DNA of 64,000 bases from Myoxocephalus aenaeus (lineage: Eukaryota; Chordata; Actinopteri; Perciformes; Cottidae), in assembly GCA_038501785.1 (NCBI GenBank), contig JBAMJR010000043.1, forward strand, positions 203,501 through 267,500. The letters run 5' to 3'. The translations under genes were made by a program, and so were the position numbers. The notes under the pieces are model-generated. The model ran no database searches. It saw only the letters and a list, made by a program, of their open reading frames with translations, and was not told the origin of the DNA. Below, in pieces: positions 1-52,237 of this stretch. Positions within the stretch are counted from its first letter, which is position 1. Each line of letters begins with the position of its first letter.

Positions 1-1353
1 CACTAGATATTTACTAGCTATTAGGGTGATGCTGCAGGCAACACAGAAAATAGTACCTATTTAATTGGCTACATATAGTTATGTTGATGTGGGCTTTTGT
101 GTAATATTTCAAAATAATAGTATTTCAATATTATTAGTGAAAAGTGTTTTTTCTTTCCTCATTTATGGGGCCCCTATCATTCATCTATAATACATACATA
201 CATCTATGCCCATGTCCGGCTCTGCACATATCTGATGCATCCATAAAATTACCTTGAAATTAGCCTTTTCACTTAACCTGACATGTTAACTTACCCTAGA
301 TCAAATATAAAAGTAAAGATGCAACTGGACGTTCAGTGAACAAAAAAGAAACATAAGGCTCTAAACTGGTGTCAAAAAAATACAGCATTGCTTGATTGTG
401 AAATAAGTTACTCTGTGAACTGACACAAAACATAAAAAGGGTCTGAAAGTGGCAGCACATGCTACATACAGGTTACTCAAAGAGTAACAAATTAAATTTC
501 AGCACATATAAAAGCTAGACGTTTAAGTTGACCATGGATCTTTTTTATTTATTTCACTCATCATTTCCAAAACTTCCAGTACGTTTGTAGACGAGCAAAA
601 TGCATCAGCGTTGTACTCGTCTTGAAGTATTGACCTGAGGCTTGACTTAGATTTTTTTGTGTGTCAGGAATTCAAACTCACTTTTGACAAGCACAACAAT
701 TGCTTTGATCCTGCCTGAAGATAATGTAGTGGGGCAGAGTTTAGCTGCCAAACACTGGAAGAGCAACATCTCCCATGGGTCTGAGGACCTCACTGTCACA
801 ACTTCAAACCACAAAGCAAGCTGCTGATCAGAGTAGATAAATGCAACTAATCACCCCCGGTTTGACCAAAGACACCACAGGGTAATCCCTCACAGCCGCC
901 ACATCCGCCTCAACTACAGTGCATTCCACCAAACTGGAAACTCCCCGGGGCAAATCCCTGAGTCTCACACCTCACAGTTTGACCACACGCACGTGCACAC
1001 GCACACACGCACTGACTCACACTCGGCTGCTTGTTATGCGCAGGCAGTAAAGCAGTGCAAGTTAAAATACTGCTTCATATTTTCATTGCAACTGACCTAT
1101 ACCTACGCCATAAAATAATTTTCTTCTAACAAATGTCTAACAAATAATAATGTCTGTCTAACAAATCATTGACGCGAGTGTGGGAGAAAATGTGTCGGTG
1201 GATATAAAAGCGAGCCGGTCTTAAAATCAAAAAGATCTTTGTTCTTATTTCATCCACCGACAAGTTTGCCGCGAGCAGAGTCAGGGAGGTGAAAGGGATG
1301 GAACATGACTTACTAACAACATGGAGGGCTTGCATAACTGCTTTGATCATAGA

Positions 1354-1354
<1 letters not shown>

Positions 1355-1427
<73 letters not shown>
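1355..1427. repeat. (CA)n microsatellite
   Basis: Uninterrupted CA dinucleotide tract of about 73 nt in an itpr1 intron. Confidence 0.97.
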
Positions 1428-1430
<3 letters not shown>

Positions 1431-1470
1431 AGGCCAGTTGAAGAGGGGAGCAGCACTGTATCATGGACTC

Positions 1471-1755
1471 TCCATCCATCCATCCATCCATCCATCCATC
1501 CATCCATCCATCCATCCGAACCGCTTATTCTGTTTAGGGTCGCGGGGCACTGGAGCCAATCCCTGCTGTCATTGGGCGAAAGCAGGGTACACCCTGGACA
1601 AGTTGCCTGTCTTTGGACTGTGGGAGGAAGCCGGAGAACCCGGAGGGAACCCACTGACACGGGGAGAACATGCAAACTCCACACAGAAGGCCTGCCCAGA
1701 CCAGGATCGGAACCCCGGCCCCATTTGCTGTGAGTGCTAGCCACTACACCACGCT
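1471..1755 (+). repeat. Teleost interspersed repeat led by (ATCC)n
   Basis: An ATCC tetranucleotide run (1471-1517) is followed by motifs typical of a very common fish retroposon tail: GGGTCGCGGGG, TGGAGCCAATCC, GGGTACACCCTGGACA, GGACTGTGGGAGGAAGCCGG and GGGGAGAACATGCAAACTCC. The middle part usually seen between the second and third blocks is missing. Classified from memory of fish repeats. Confidence 0.75.
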
Positions 1756-2261
1756 GATAATCACATCCCTGACATTTAGTAAAGGTGTGATATACACACA
1801 CACAATGGGAAGTCCAAAGATGCATCTCACGCCAACTCGATTTAGTATTATTTTTTTAAATGCATTGATAATAGAATACTATTTTATTAACCTTCTTCAG
1901 GTGACCCCTCACTATCAATAGCATACTATCACGCTATACTGCTTTTCCTCAAAGGGCAACAGAAGAGACAAGAGCCAACCACGCACTTTCATATCACACC
2001 TTCACAAACACTCACAGCCAACCCCATTAAGTTTACACTGCGTGGGCGTGCGTTTGCATCCCTGTGAGAAAGGGTGTGAATGGAAGTGGGGATTATAAAT
2101 TTGGAATAGTTGAGAAATTGTGTCACAATGATTTAAGCAGGAGTCAAAAGGGGAAAAAGAGAAATATGAAGATTGGCACATGATGTTGGGAGAGGAGCAA
2201 GTTTCCACTGAACTGCCACTCTGCTTTTCATGTGGAGACAGCCGGAGATACAACGTTTAAC

Positions 2262-2375
<114 letters not shown>

Positions 2376-2820
2376 ATCATCTCTCTCACAAAACACACAA
2401 ACGCACGCACGCACGCAGCTCCTCCACACTTTTATTGGCAATTACTGCTGAAGGTCACACATCAGCAGAGGGGCTGAGTTCCAGGAAGAAAAAAAAAGCC
2501 TGGTTCTTATGTAACCTCAACCCAGAGTTGGCAGGGGCCCAGGAATCGTGCAGCTCTCAGGCAGGGAAAACTAGGACACAGTCTCAATGACTGCCACAGC
2601 TCCTCACAGTTAGTGCACATACACAACACACAGTCACAGTGCCTCCCATTGGCACCGAAGGGAGATGCAGGGGAAACACCCTTCAGAAAGCTGAGCATTT
2701 TCAAGACACGATAAAAAACTATGATGACCTCACCGTTTTGTAAAAAAAAAAAAAAGAAGACATTTCCCTGAAATATTAGGAACATATGTCCCACTGTTTG
2801 TGCTCAGACTGTTTGTCTGA

Positions 2821-2994
2821 GCACTTTATCTTATACTTAATTTAATACGCATTGCACTGTTGTTGTCGTTGATTGTTGTTTGTCTCGTCTAACGTCTCAT
2901 GTCTAATGTATGCACCTTCCCCCTAGAAAAATTCCTCGTTTGTGTAAACATTCCTGGCAAATAAACGGTTTCTGATCTGATTCTGATTCTATAT
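2821..2994 (-). repeat. LINE/SINE-type tail, inverted copy of the 9457 repeat
   Basis: The reverse complement reads AGAATCAGAATCAG, CCGTTTATTTGCCAGGAATG, GGAATTTTTCTAGGGGGAAG and GTGCATACATTAGACATGAG. It lines up closely with the copy at 9457. Both belong to the common fish repeat family beginning GAATCAGAATC and containing TTTATTGCC. Confidence 0.7.
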
Positions 2995-3491
2995 ATTAAT
3001 GAGAGCTCGCTATCACTTTAATTCTGTTATCTGTTTTCATGCTGTGTGTTTAGGTGTAAAATAAAAAAGGCATAAATATTAAACTATGTTAAAATATACA
3101 GTAAATATGTCCCAAGTTGACTTCTACTTGATATGGTGCTGACAGTGGCAGAAAGTAGGGCATGTAAATGCAGCACTGGCAGTTTGCCCAGACATAAAGT
3201 GACTCACCTTGGAACCTAAATAACACAACTCTGTTGAGCAACATGCAGTCAGCCACAGCACACAGCTCCCTATCTCTCTCTGTCTCTCTCTCCCTCTCTT
3301 TCTCACCATTTTCAGTTGATCTGCACACCGGTTTATGGCAGGAACCCCTATGTGTTACCAGCTGTGCCTAGAGCCTCCGCCACCTACAACACACAGCAGC
3401 TGCTACAGGACTGTTGAAGAGCAACTACTAGTGGTACACAGAAAGCAGCTCAGAGGAAAAAGAGCACGAGTAGAAGAAAAAGAGAAATAAC

Positions 3492-38899
<35,408 letters not shown>

Positions 38900-39802
38900 C
38901 TATTGGAGAGGAAAGGAGCACACATTAGTCATATAGTCCCAATGTCAGACATGCTCTCATCGCAAAAGTCCAACAAGCAGCAGAAGCATCCTTGTTTTGA
39001 ATTCCGTGAAGATATTATCTGTAATATGTGTGATAATGACCTACAATGAACCATTGGAAGGATTCTCATAATTATTGAGCATGCACCTGTGACTACTTTC
39101 AGTTTACGTTCGCAGATATGAATATCCACACACAAATCCATGTGGCTACTGAGTTTAAGTGCAATGTTCAGAAGAAAGGGTTCCCTGGGAGGACGAGAGA
39201 CAACACTGATACAGTCTCTACCGACAATAATTTGCATAGAAGCTGCAGGGAAATTCTCTGATGCCACTGTTACCCGTTTGTGTGGTGAAGAAAGGGGATG
39301 GACAGGTAATGAGGAGAGCTGCAGCTACAGGTCTGTGCACCTGCAGCAGGGCATCACCGCTGAAGCGGATATGTGGGCACTTCAGGTACTCAAGTTATCT
39401 GCTTGTTTCTGAGGCACTGCCTCTCACTGAGGGCGACACATCTTCTTGTTTTTTTACTATTGTTGGGGGCTGTCTGTTGCACGCCTACAATAATGGCATA
39501 AATCACGGAATGGTTAACTACACAGAAGTGCACATCTTCCTCACAGGCCTGTTTATCCGCCCATGAAACTTGAGCAAACGCGTCCAATGGTGGGGCTGTC
39601 ATTTGATTCCGCAATCACACAGTTGCTCAGTAATCCGAAATGATCATCGGACTCGTTTCCTTGATGGGTTTTGGTCTCTGTTGTGTGACCGACGAGAGCA
39701 CACTGATGAGATGTGAGCATTTTGTTAACCATTTAAGGAGAGAAGACTTTTCTCCACGACGAGAGGAGGTAGAAAGAGAGGATGGTAAAAGTTGTAACTT
39801 TA

Positions 39803-40444
39803 CCTCGGTCGTGGTGAGCGCTCGGGTGTTCAGCTGTCTCTGTCCCCGCTAGGACAGCATGCCTGTGGCGCTCCTCTTCGGGAGATCCAGCCTGCAGCGC
39901 CTGTAACGATCCGGTTATTTACGTCAACTCCTTCACCTTTCCGCGCCTGTCGGTGCTCCGGGCTGAGCTCACTGAGGCAGGCGGCTCACTGGCTCGATGC
40001 CACTTCTTCTCCTCAAGCGGCCGCGGTGTTGATAGCTGGGAAATGAGGTCCATGTGGTCGCATCCCACCACCAGGGGAGTCCAGGAGATTTTATCACTCG
40101 CACCGTGGAGCCTTGATTTTTTTCTTTACGGTGCGAAATAAAAAAAGGCTCTTATTTTATGTAAACGTTCAAACAAGCACCAGTTGTTTATTTTTGTTTG
40201 AAGGATTACTTAAATTGTATTTTAAAAGGTAAATATTTTATTTACATCAAAACAGACACCCGCTATATTTACAATCCCTAAACATAATTTGTACTTTAAC
40301 AATATTCTTTAATAGACATTAACAATAAATATTCACTTGGGGCAGCAAAGAGTTACATCGCAACCAGCTGACTGGCCACGTGACTTTGCGGAAGTGAGAG
40401 AGTATCAACAACATGAGCGGGTCTTGAAGTCGTGTCCCGCGAGA
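39803..40444. promoter_or_regulatory. Head-to-head itpr1/sumf1 promoter region
   Basis: About 640 bp between the putative first-exon donor of itpr1 and the sumf1 start codon. Near sumf1 are an E-box CACGTGAC (40377-40384) preceded by GGC, and an ETS-like CGGAAGTG (40389-40396) 5 bp further on. The left part is GC-richer and would hold the itpr1 first exon. Bidirectional use is inferred from gene orientation. Confidence 0.65.
39804..40100 (-). promoter_or_regulatory. itpr1: Putative noncoding first exon of itpr1
   Basis: On the minus strand a GC-richer segment ends in a good splice donor (CGACCGAG then gtaaag) at 39803. This is about 0.9 kb upstream of the acceptor of the start-codon exon at 38899. 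It is the natural candidate for the untranslated first exon. The 5' limit (about 40100) is a guess. Inference from splice signals and position only. Confidence 0.45.
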
Positions 40445-47236
<6,792 letters not shown>

Positions 47237-47626
47237 CCTGAAGAGGCCATCTTAAACACAGGGATCCAACTATTGGTTGTGTTGTTAAACCAAGGACAGG
47301 AATTTAATATGTGCCAGCTCACTGACGGGGAGTTGAGACTGTCTTCCATTCCAGCAGATATTCTCAGAAATGTAACTTTTTATAACTTATTTTTTATAAG
47401 AAATTAAGAGAAAAGCCAGTTTTTTTTATTTTTTATTAATACATCTCTGTTCTCTTTACACCTTTTGAGCACAGGTAAAAAGAGCTTTGAATAACTTATA
47501 ATTGTCCCTTTCGTCTTTTTTGTTATTGTGTATTTGTGTTTTCTAATTAGTTAAGTTAATGATTTCCAGATTTTTCTTTCTTTCAAGATTTTAGTTTTAC
47601 ATTGAACATGACACTGAACATGACTT

Positions 47627-47632
47627 AATAAA
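47627..47632 (+). terminator. sumf1: sumf1 polyadenylation signal
   Basis: AATAAA about 390 nt after the stop codon; first canonical hexamer downstream on the plus strand. Confidence 0.7.
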
Positions 47633-47826
47633 AAGCATTTTTTGGCTTAATGTGAAATTTAATGTGATTTTACACTGAATTTGTGTGGAAAACTTTAAGT
47701 TTAGTTCATTGACGCTGAATCTCAAGGTGCTATTTTGCTCTGTGTTTTATCATTACTGACCTATGACAACCATGTACAGATGGTTTATTATGTAGTTAGT
47801 AATCCAGCAGAGGGCAGCACATGCTC

Positions 47827-47850
47827 ATATATATATATATATATATATAT
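47827..47850. repeat. (AT)n microsatellite between sumf1 and lrrn1
   Basis: Short AT tract in the convergent intergenic gap. Confidence 0.9.
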
Positions 47851-48139
47851 CTGTGTATTTGTCTGGAGTGAATGTACAGTATGTGTTTCTTTCATACGCC
47901 TATTAAGAAGTTAAGTTGACGGAGTATAAACTGTCAGTATGGTTCGGGTCAGTGAGCACTGACGATGTAAAGCTGACAAGTTTTGGACTGAGATGAGTTT
48001 AAGTTCTTCAAAGACATGCGATAAGACTCCAACCAACAGCATGTAGGAGTGAGAGAGCCTGCTTGAAACTGTAAAATAATAATATAGATGAGAATGTGAA
48101 TTGAAAAAAGACCAACGTTCTGCAAAAGAACCAAAAGGT

Positions 48140-48145
48140 ATTTAT
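48140..48145 (-). terminator. lrrn1: lrrn1 polyadenylation signal
   Basis: TTTATT on the plus strand (AATAAA on minus) about 720 nt past the lrrn1 stop; candidate 3' end facing sumf1. Confidence 0.55.
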
Positions 48146-48861
48146 TGTAACTTCTTCAGCATACAGATTGTGTAAATAATAAACTAAGTAATTAGCAAAA
48201 AAGTCAAGAGTAAAATGAGAAAGGGTCAAAACGTTTCTAGTGCACCTTAGTAAAAAGACTCGAAATGTTTTAGCAAACATTTATATTTCTAGCATTAACA
48301 TCACATTTATCAGCAAACTACAAATCCTATTCTCTTGCAATTTAAATCAGAAAGTTAAAAGGTATAGTTGATACAACATTACTGCACAATTGCTAACATT
48401 CAGTTGACAGTTTAACAAGTCTAAACCCCACTGTCAGATGAAGTTTATACAAACTCCATTATCTATCAGTGCACAACAGATTGCCTGTTTTACAAAACAG
48501 AGAAAGAAACACTGATTGCTACTAATGCTGCAAGAAGATCATCAGCACCTGCTGCTGTATTATTAACCCAACAGAGAAAGTGTGTCAAAAATGCACCACG
48601 GAAACAAGAGCATAGCAACTAAGACCACCTGGAGGCTAAATACAGCTGCCATCATGGAAAGTCCAAAACAATTAAGAGATAGAAAGAATCAAACAAAGGC
48701 GATACGCTATACTAATAGAAACCATGTCCTTGATCACTCTGCCTCTTATTAGCAAAGCTAAGAATACAAAAAAACATTTCCAACTTTGACTTTTGCACCA
48801 AAATGGCAAAAGTGTGTCTTTTGTGCTGCTGGAGAGGCAGCCGGTCCTCCTGACGGAGTCC

Positions 48862-51000
48862 TCACCACATGTAATAACTGCGCGTGGTGTCCACAGGAGA
48901 GGGTTTCCCCTCTGCGCTGCCGTCTTTGTCCTTCTCCCCGTCAACCTCCCACAGGTTGATGAGCGGAGGGTAAAGCTCGTTCAGCGGAATAGAGGACGTC
49001 TTCATCATGTATTTCTTCAGAGAGTGGTGGTAGTTTTTTCTCTTCCATCTGCGAGCTATGTAGACGCCCACGGTGGCAAGGCTGAGGAAAGCCAGCATTG
49101 TGGCCATGACAGCCAGCACAGCCGCACTCGGGTGCTGGTCTGTCAAGTCCAGGGCGAAGGTAGCGCCACGTGTTGTCACATTGACGCACGACTTGTGCGT
49201 CTGCAGGTGGACGTTGGAGACGGTGAGGCATACCTCGTACTCCGTGGCAGGCTGAAGGTGCGTGAGGTTGTACTCATGGACGTCGACGGGGACGCGAGCT
49301 GTGTAGGTGATGTGCGGGTTGTCAATCTTCATGGTGGCCGAGGCCCACTTCAGGTTGGAGGACATAACGTTAGAATTGATTTTCCAGGAGACCAGGACGG
49401 AGTGCGACTCAGTCTGCTTGACGTAGATTTTCATCACCTCGGCACTGTCGAGCAGGGTGCCGTTTACACGGATGGTGGCGACCCGTGTGTCAGCTCCTTC
49501 TGTGTTCTGGGCCACGCATGTGTAACGACCAGAATCCTCCACCTGAACATGAGACAGCCTCAGGGTCCCCTCATTGTTCAAGTGGTACCGCTCTGACACA
49601 GAGTCTATTGTGATTTTGGACCCAAGAGGAGTGACCCAGTAGATCTCAGGCTCTGGTTCAGCCATGGCCCTGCAGTCGAGACTGATACTCATGCCCAGCT
49701 CGAGGTTCAAGTGGCTCTGGAAGGTATTGTGGGATATGAGAGGTAGGCATTGCTCTGGGGACTCCAGCAGCCTTACCTCTCGAACCCGCTGGCCTCTGAG
49801 TTCAGGTGGGGAGGTGCAAAGCATGGCCAGGGGCTCCATGAAGCGCACTGTGGTCCTGTTAGAGCTCATCCACTGAATGACACAGTCGCAACGCAATGGG
49901 TTGCTATGCAGACTGATTTCCCGCAGATTAGGCAACGCCTCCACAGTGTGCTGGTAAAGGGCAGTGAGGGCATTATTGTTGAGCATCAGGCTCTCCAAAG
50001 AGGACATGTCCCGAAAGGCCAACCTATGCACATAAGACAGCTTAGGGTTGTTGGTGGCCTCCAGCTTGGTCAGCTCTGGTAGGTTGTCCAGAGCATAGCG
50101 ATCAATCGACACTAACTCCATCATATTGTTGATGCCCAGTTCTTTCAGACGTAACATGTTCCTGAAATCTCCTTCCTGGATTTTGTGAACTGGATTCTTG
50201 TTCAAATCTAAGAATTTCAAATTGTGAACTTTTTGAAGGGCCAATTGAGGAATTCTGATCAGTTTGTTATCATAGAAAGAAATGCTTTCAAGGCTATCCA
50301 AGCCTACAAAAGCATTTGCTGGAACGTCAGTGAGGTCCATGCCAGCCAGGACCAGACTCCTCAGGCTCCCGAGAGGCTTAAAGTTCATGTCTAAGAGGCC
50401 AATAACCGGGTTCTCTCCGATCATGAGGATCTCAAGGTTAGGTGTTTCTTCAAACCAGCGGCTGTCTATGACATGGAGCCTGTTGGAGTTCAGATGAAGG
50501 CGCAGCAGACTGTGCATGCCTGCAAATGCCCGAGGAGAGATGGCGCTTATCTGGTTGTGGTTGATGTAGAGCTCCTGGAGATTGGAGAGGTTTCCGAGGC
50601 AGTGGTCTGGCAGCTGGCTAATCTGGTTCTCCTCTAGATGCAGGGTGGTCAAGTGGTTCATGCTTGTGAGGCCCACAGCTTCCACGGTGCTGAAGTTGTT
50701 CTGGGATAGGTCCAACTCTGTCAAGTTGAACAGCACCTCCAGCTCTCCACTGGTGCGAGAGATGGCGTTACTTTGGAGCAGTAACACCTGAGTATCCGTG
50801 GATAGGTTGGTCGGGATGTGCATGAGCCTCAAGTCATTGCAATCCACTGTGGTTGCCTCCTTGTAGGTCGATTGGGGGGTGAACCAAGGGCGGATCTCGC
50901 AAACACACAAATGTGGACATTCTTTGCCATATACAGGTGCCAGAAACAATCCCATACACAGCCAGAGTAGATGAGGCCACGGCTGTGAACTGTGCGCCAT
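48862..51000 (-). CDS. lrrn1: Leucine-rich repeat neuronal protein 1
   Basis: Single-pass type I membrane protein of neural tissue; the family acts in cell-surface recognition. One intronless frame of 712 aa (human 716). Order: signal peptide about 1-25; LRR N-cap with CPHLCVC (29-34); a run of LRRs about 70-360; LRR C-cap NPLRCDCVIQW (367-377); Ig-C2 domain about 424-512 with Cys 443 and Cys 495 (SGRYTCVAQN); fibronectin III about 525-612; membrane helix about 626-649; basic stop-transfer RRWKRK. The tail ends in the conserved SSIPLNELYPPLINLWE and TTRSYYMW. Start chosen at 51000 because it gives the signal peptide. Same strand as itpr1. Confidence 0.98.
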   Translation of the reverse strand: MAHSSQPWPHLLWLCMGLFLAPVYGKECPHLCVCEIRPWFTPQSTYKEATTVDCNDLRLMHIPTNLSTDTQVLLLQSNAISRTSGELEVLFNLTELDLSQNNFSTVEAVGLTSMNHLTTLHLEENQISQLPDHCLGNLSNLQELYINHNQISAISPRAFAGMHSLLRLHLNSNRLHVIDSRWFEETPNLEILMIGENPVIGLLDMNFKPLGSLRSLVLAGMDLTDVPANAFVGLDSLESISFYDNKLIRIPQLALQKVHNLKFLDLNKNPVHKIQEGDFRNMLRLKELGINNMMELVSIDRYALDNLPELTKLEATNNPKLSYVHRLAFRDMSSLESLMLNNNALTALYQHTVEALPNLREISLHSNPLRCDCVIQWMSSNRTTVRFMEPLAMLCTSPPELRGQRVREVRLLESPEQCLPLISHNTFQSHLNLELGMSISLDCRAMAEPEPEIYWVTPLGSKITIDSVSERYHLNNEGTLRLSHVQVEDSGRYTCVAQNTEGADTRVATIRVNGTLLDSAEVMKIYVKQTESHSVLVSWKINSNVMSSNLKWASATMKIDNPHITYTARVPVDVHEYNLTHLQPATEYEVCLTVSNVHLQTHKSCVNVTTRGATFALDLTDQHPSAAVLAVMATMLAFLSLATVGVYIARRWKRKNYHHSLKKYMMKTSSIPLNELYPPLINLWEVDGEKDKDGSAEGKPSPVDTTRSYYMW

Positions 51001-51226
51001 CTTGTCTTGTCAGCTCACAAAGCTTAGATGAGAGGCAGTGTTCTTGAGAAAGGCTTGGAGAGAACGTTCATGAGCATTAGTTTTCTTCACTGCTTGCTGA
51101 ATGCTGTTGGCATTTTCCACAGTGGTGATTTCTAATCCAGGAGAAAGGGCAGAAGATCATCTGGTTCAAACGTGACCTCTGCTGATTGTTTTGTTTGTTC
51201 TCACTTCCTCACCTAGAGGTTTGAGC
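51001..51226 (-). promoter_or_regulatory. lrrn1: Putative lrrn1 5'UTR segment of the coding exon
   Basis: On the minus strand a good acceptor (gtctttttctag) ends at 51227. From there sequence runs without another clear acceptor to the ATG at 51000. It fits a vertebrate LRRN1 plan in which a noncoding first exon is spliced to one coding exon. Confidence 0.4.
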
Positions 51227-52157
51227 CTAGAAAAAGACAGAAAGCAAGTACAATGTTAAAGCCTGAATTAGATTAACAGAAAAAACAGCTGAATAGAGAA
51301 TGTGAGTAAGTAAGAGCGACATATTTGGTTTCCTTGTAAGGGTAACAAATAATGCAGGTGTCAGTTTTCCACAGTGCCACCCCGTAGATATTTAGGGGAC
51401 TAAGTTGACATGTCCAACAGGGCAGTATAAATCTGTCAAATTTGTCTTGTTGCCCTGCTCTCGTGTAGACATTCATTCCCTACCTTTTAATGAGCTCCTT
51501 CGCAGCCAGAAAATAAGAATACATTTGAGAAAGAGTTACTTCTGGAGTGAGGCCATGCATGCCAAAGAAACTACTTCACCATTATGCTGTTCACTTGGCC
51601 ATTCTGTTTCATGAGTTTCACTGTAAAGATAGCTATAATTTGGATATTATCGAAGATAGTATGGTTGATATTATCTATGCTTGCCTGATGTGTTGCGTAT
51701 CTGTCTCCTCAGAGATTACCAACATGTTATGAGCTCTTGGGCTGGGTAGATTATCTCTATGCCAGCTTGGTACCAGTGACCCTCTTGAACAAGTGTGTGG
51801 CGTAGGCACAGCCGGCAGCGCTGTGAGCCCATTACACAACGAGCTTAATAAACAGGGAGGGTGTGGTCTTCACTGTTAATCACTGACTACTTATGATACA
51901 TGCCCATGGGAAGCAGTCATACACATGTGAGATTTTTAAGAGACAACGCTGCTGCTGATTCATGCACAGCAGACTCTTCCAGGTTTGGTCAAAGTGAGAC
52001 AAGCAGAGAGAGATTGGAGGGGACTGACAGGCCCCCAAAGGAATTGTAATATTCAACATGTATGCTCTCGTTTTGTTGATTTCATGACACCAACACCCAG
52101 AAACGTCTGAAGAGTTGAATGGTACTGAGGATGAAGAATCAGTCATCAGTTTCTTTG

Positions 52158-52237
<80 letters not shown>

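Noticed and set aside
1471..1517. ATCC repeats as a possible CRISPR-like or satellite array.
   Set aside because: A simple tetranucleotide run at the end of a known type of fish retroposon; no spacers.
40337..40444. In-frame ATG upstream that would lengthen SUMF1 by 36 residues.
   Set aside because: The extension is hydrophilic, crosses the E-box/ETS promoter motifs and would hide the signal peptide that begins at 40445.
48793..49596. 267-codon plus-strand frame opposite lrrn1.
   Set aside because: It is the antisense shadow of the highly constrained lrrn1 coding sequence; the minus-strand protein matches LRRN1 along its whole length.
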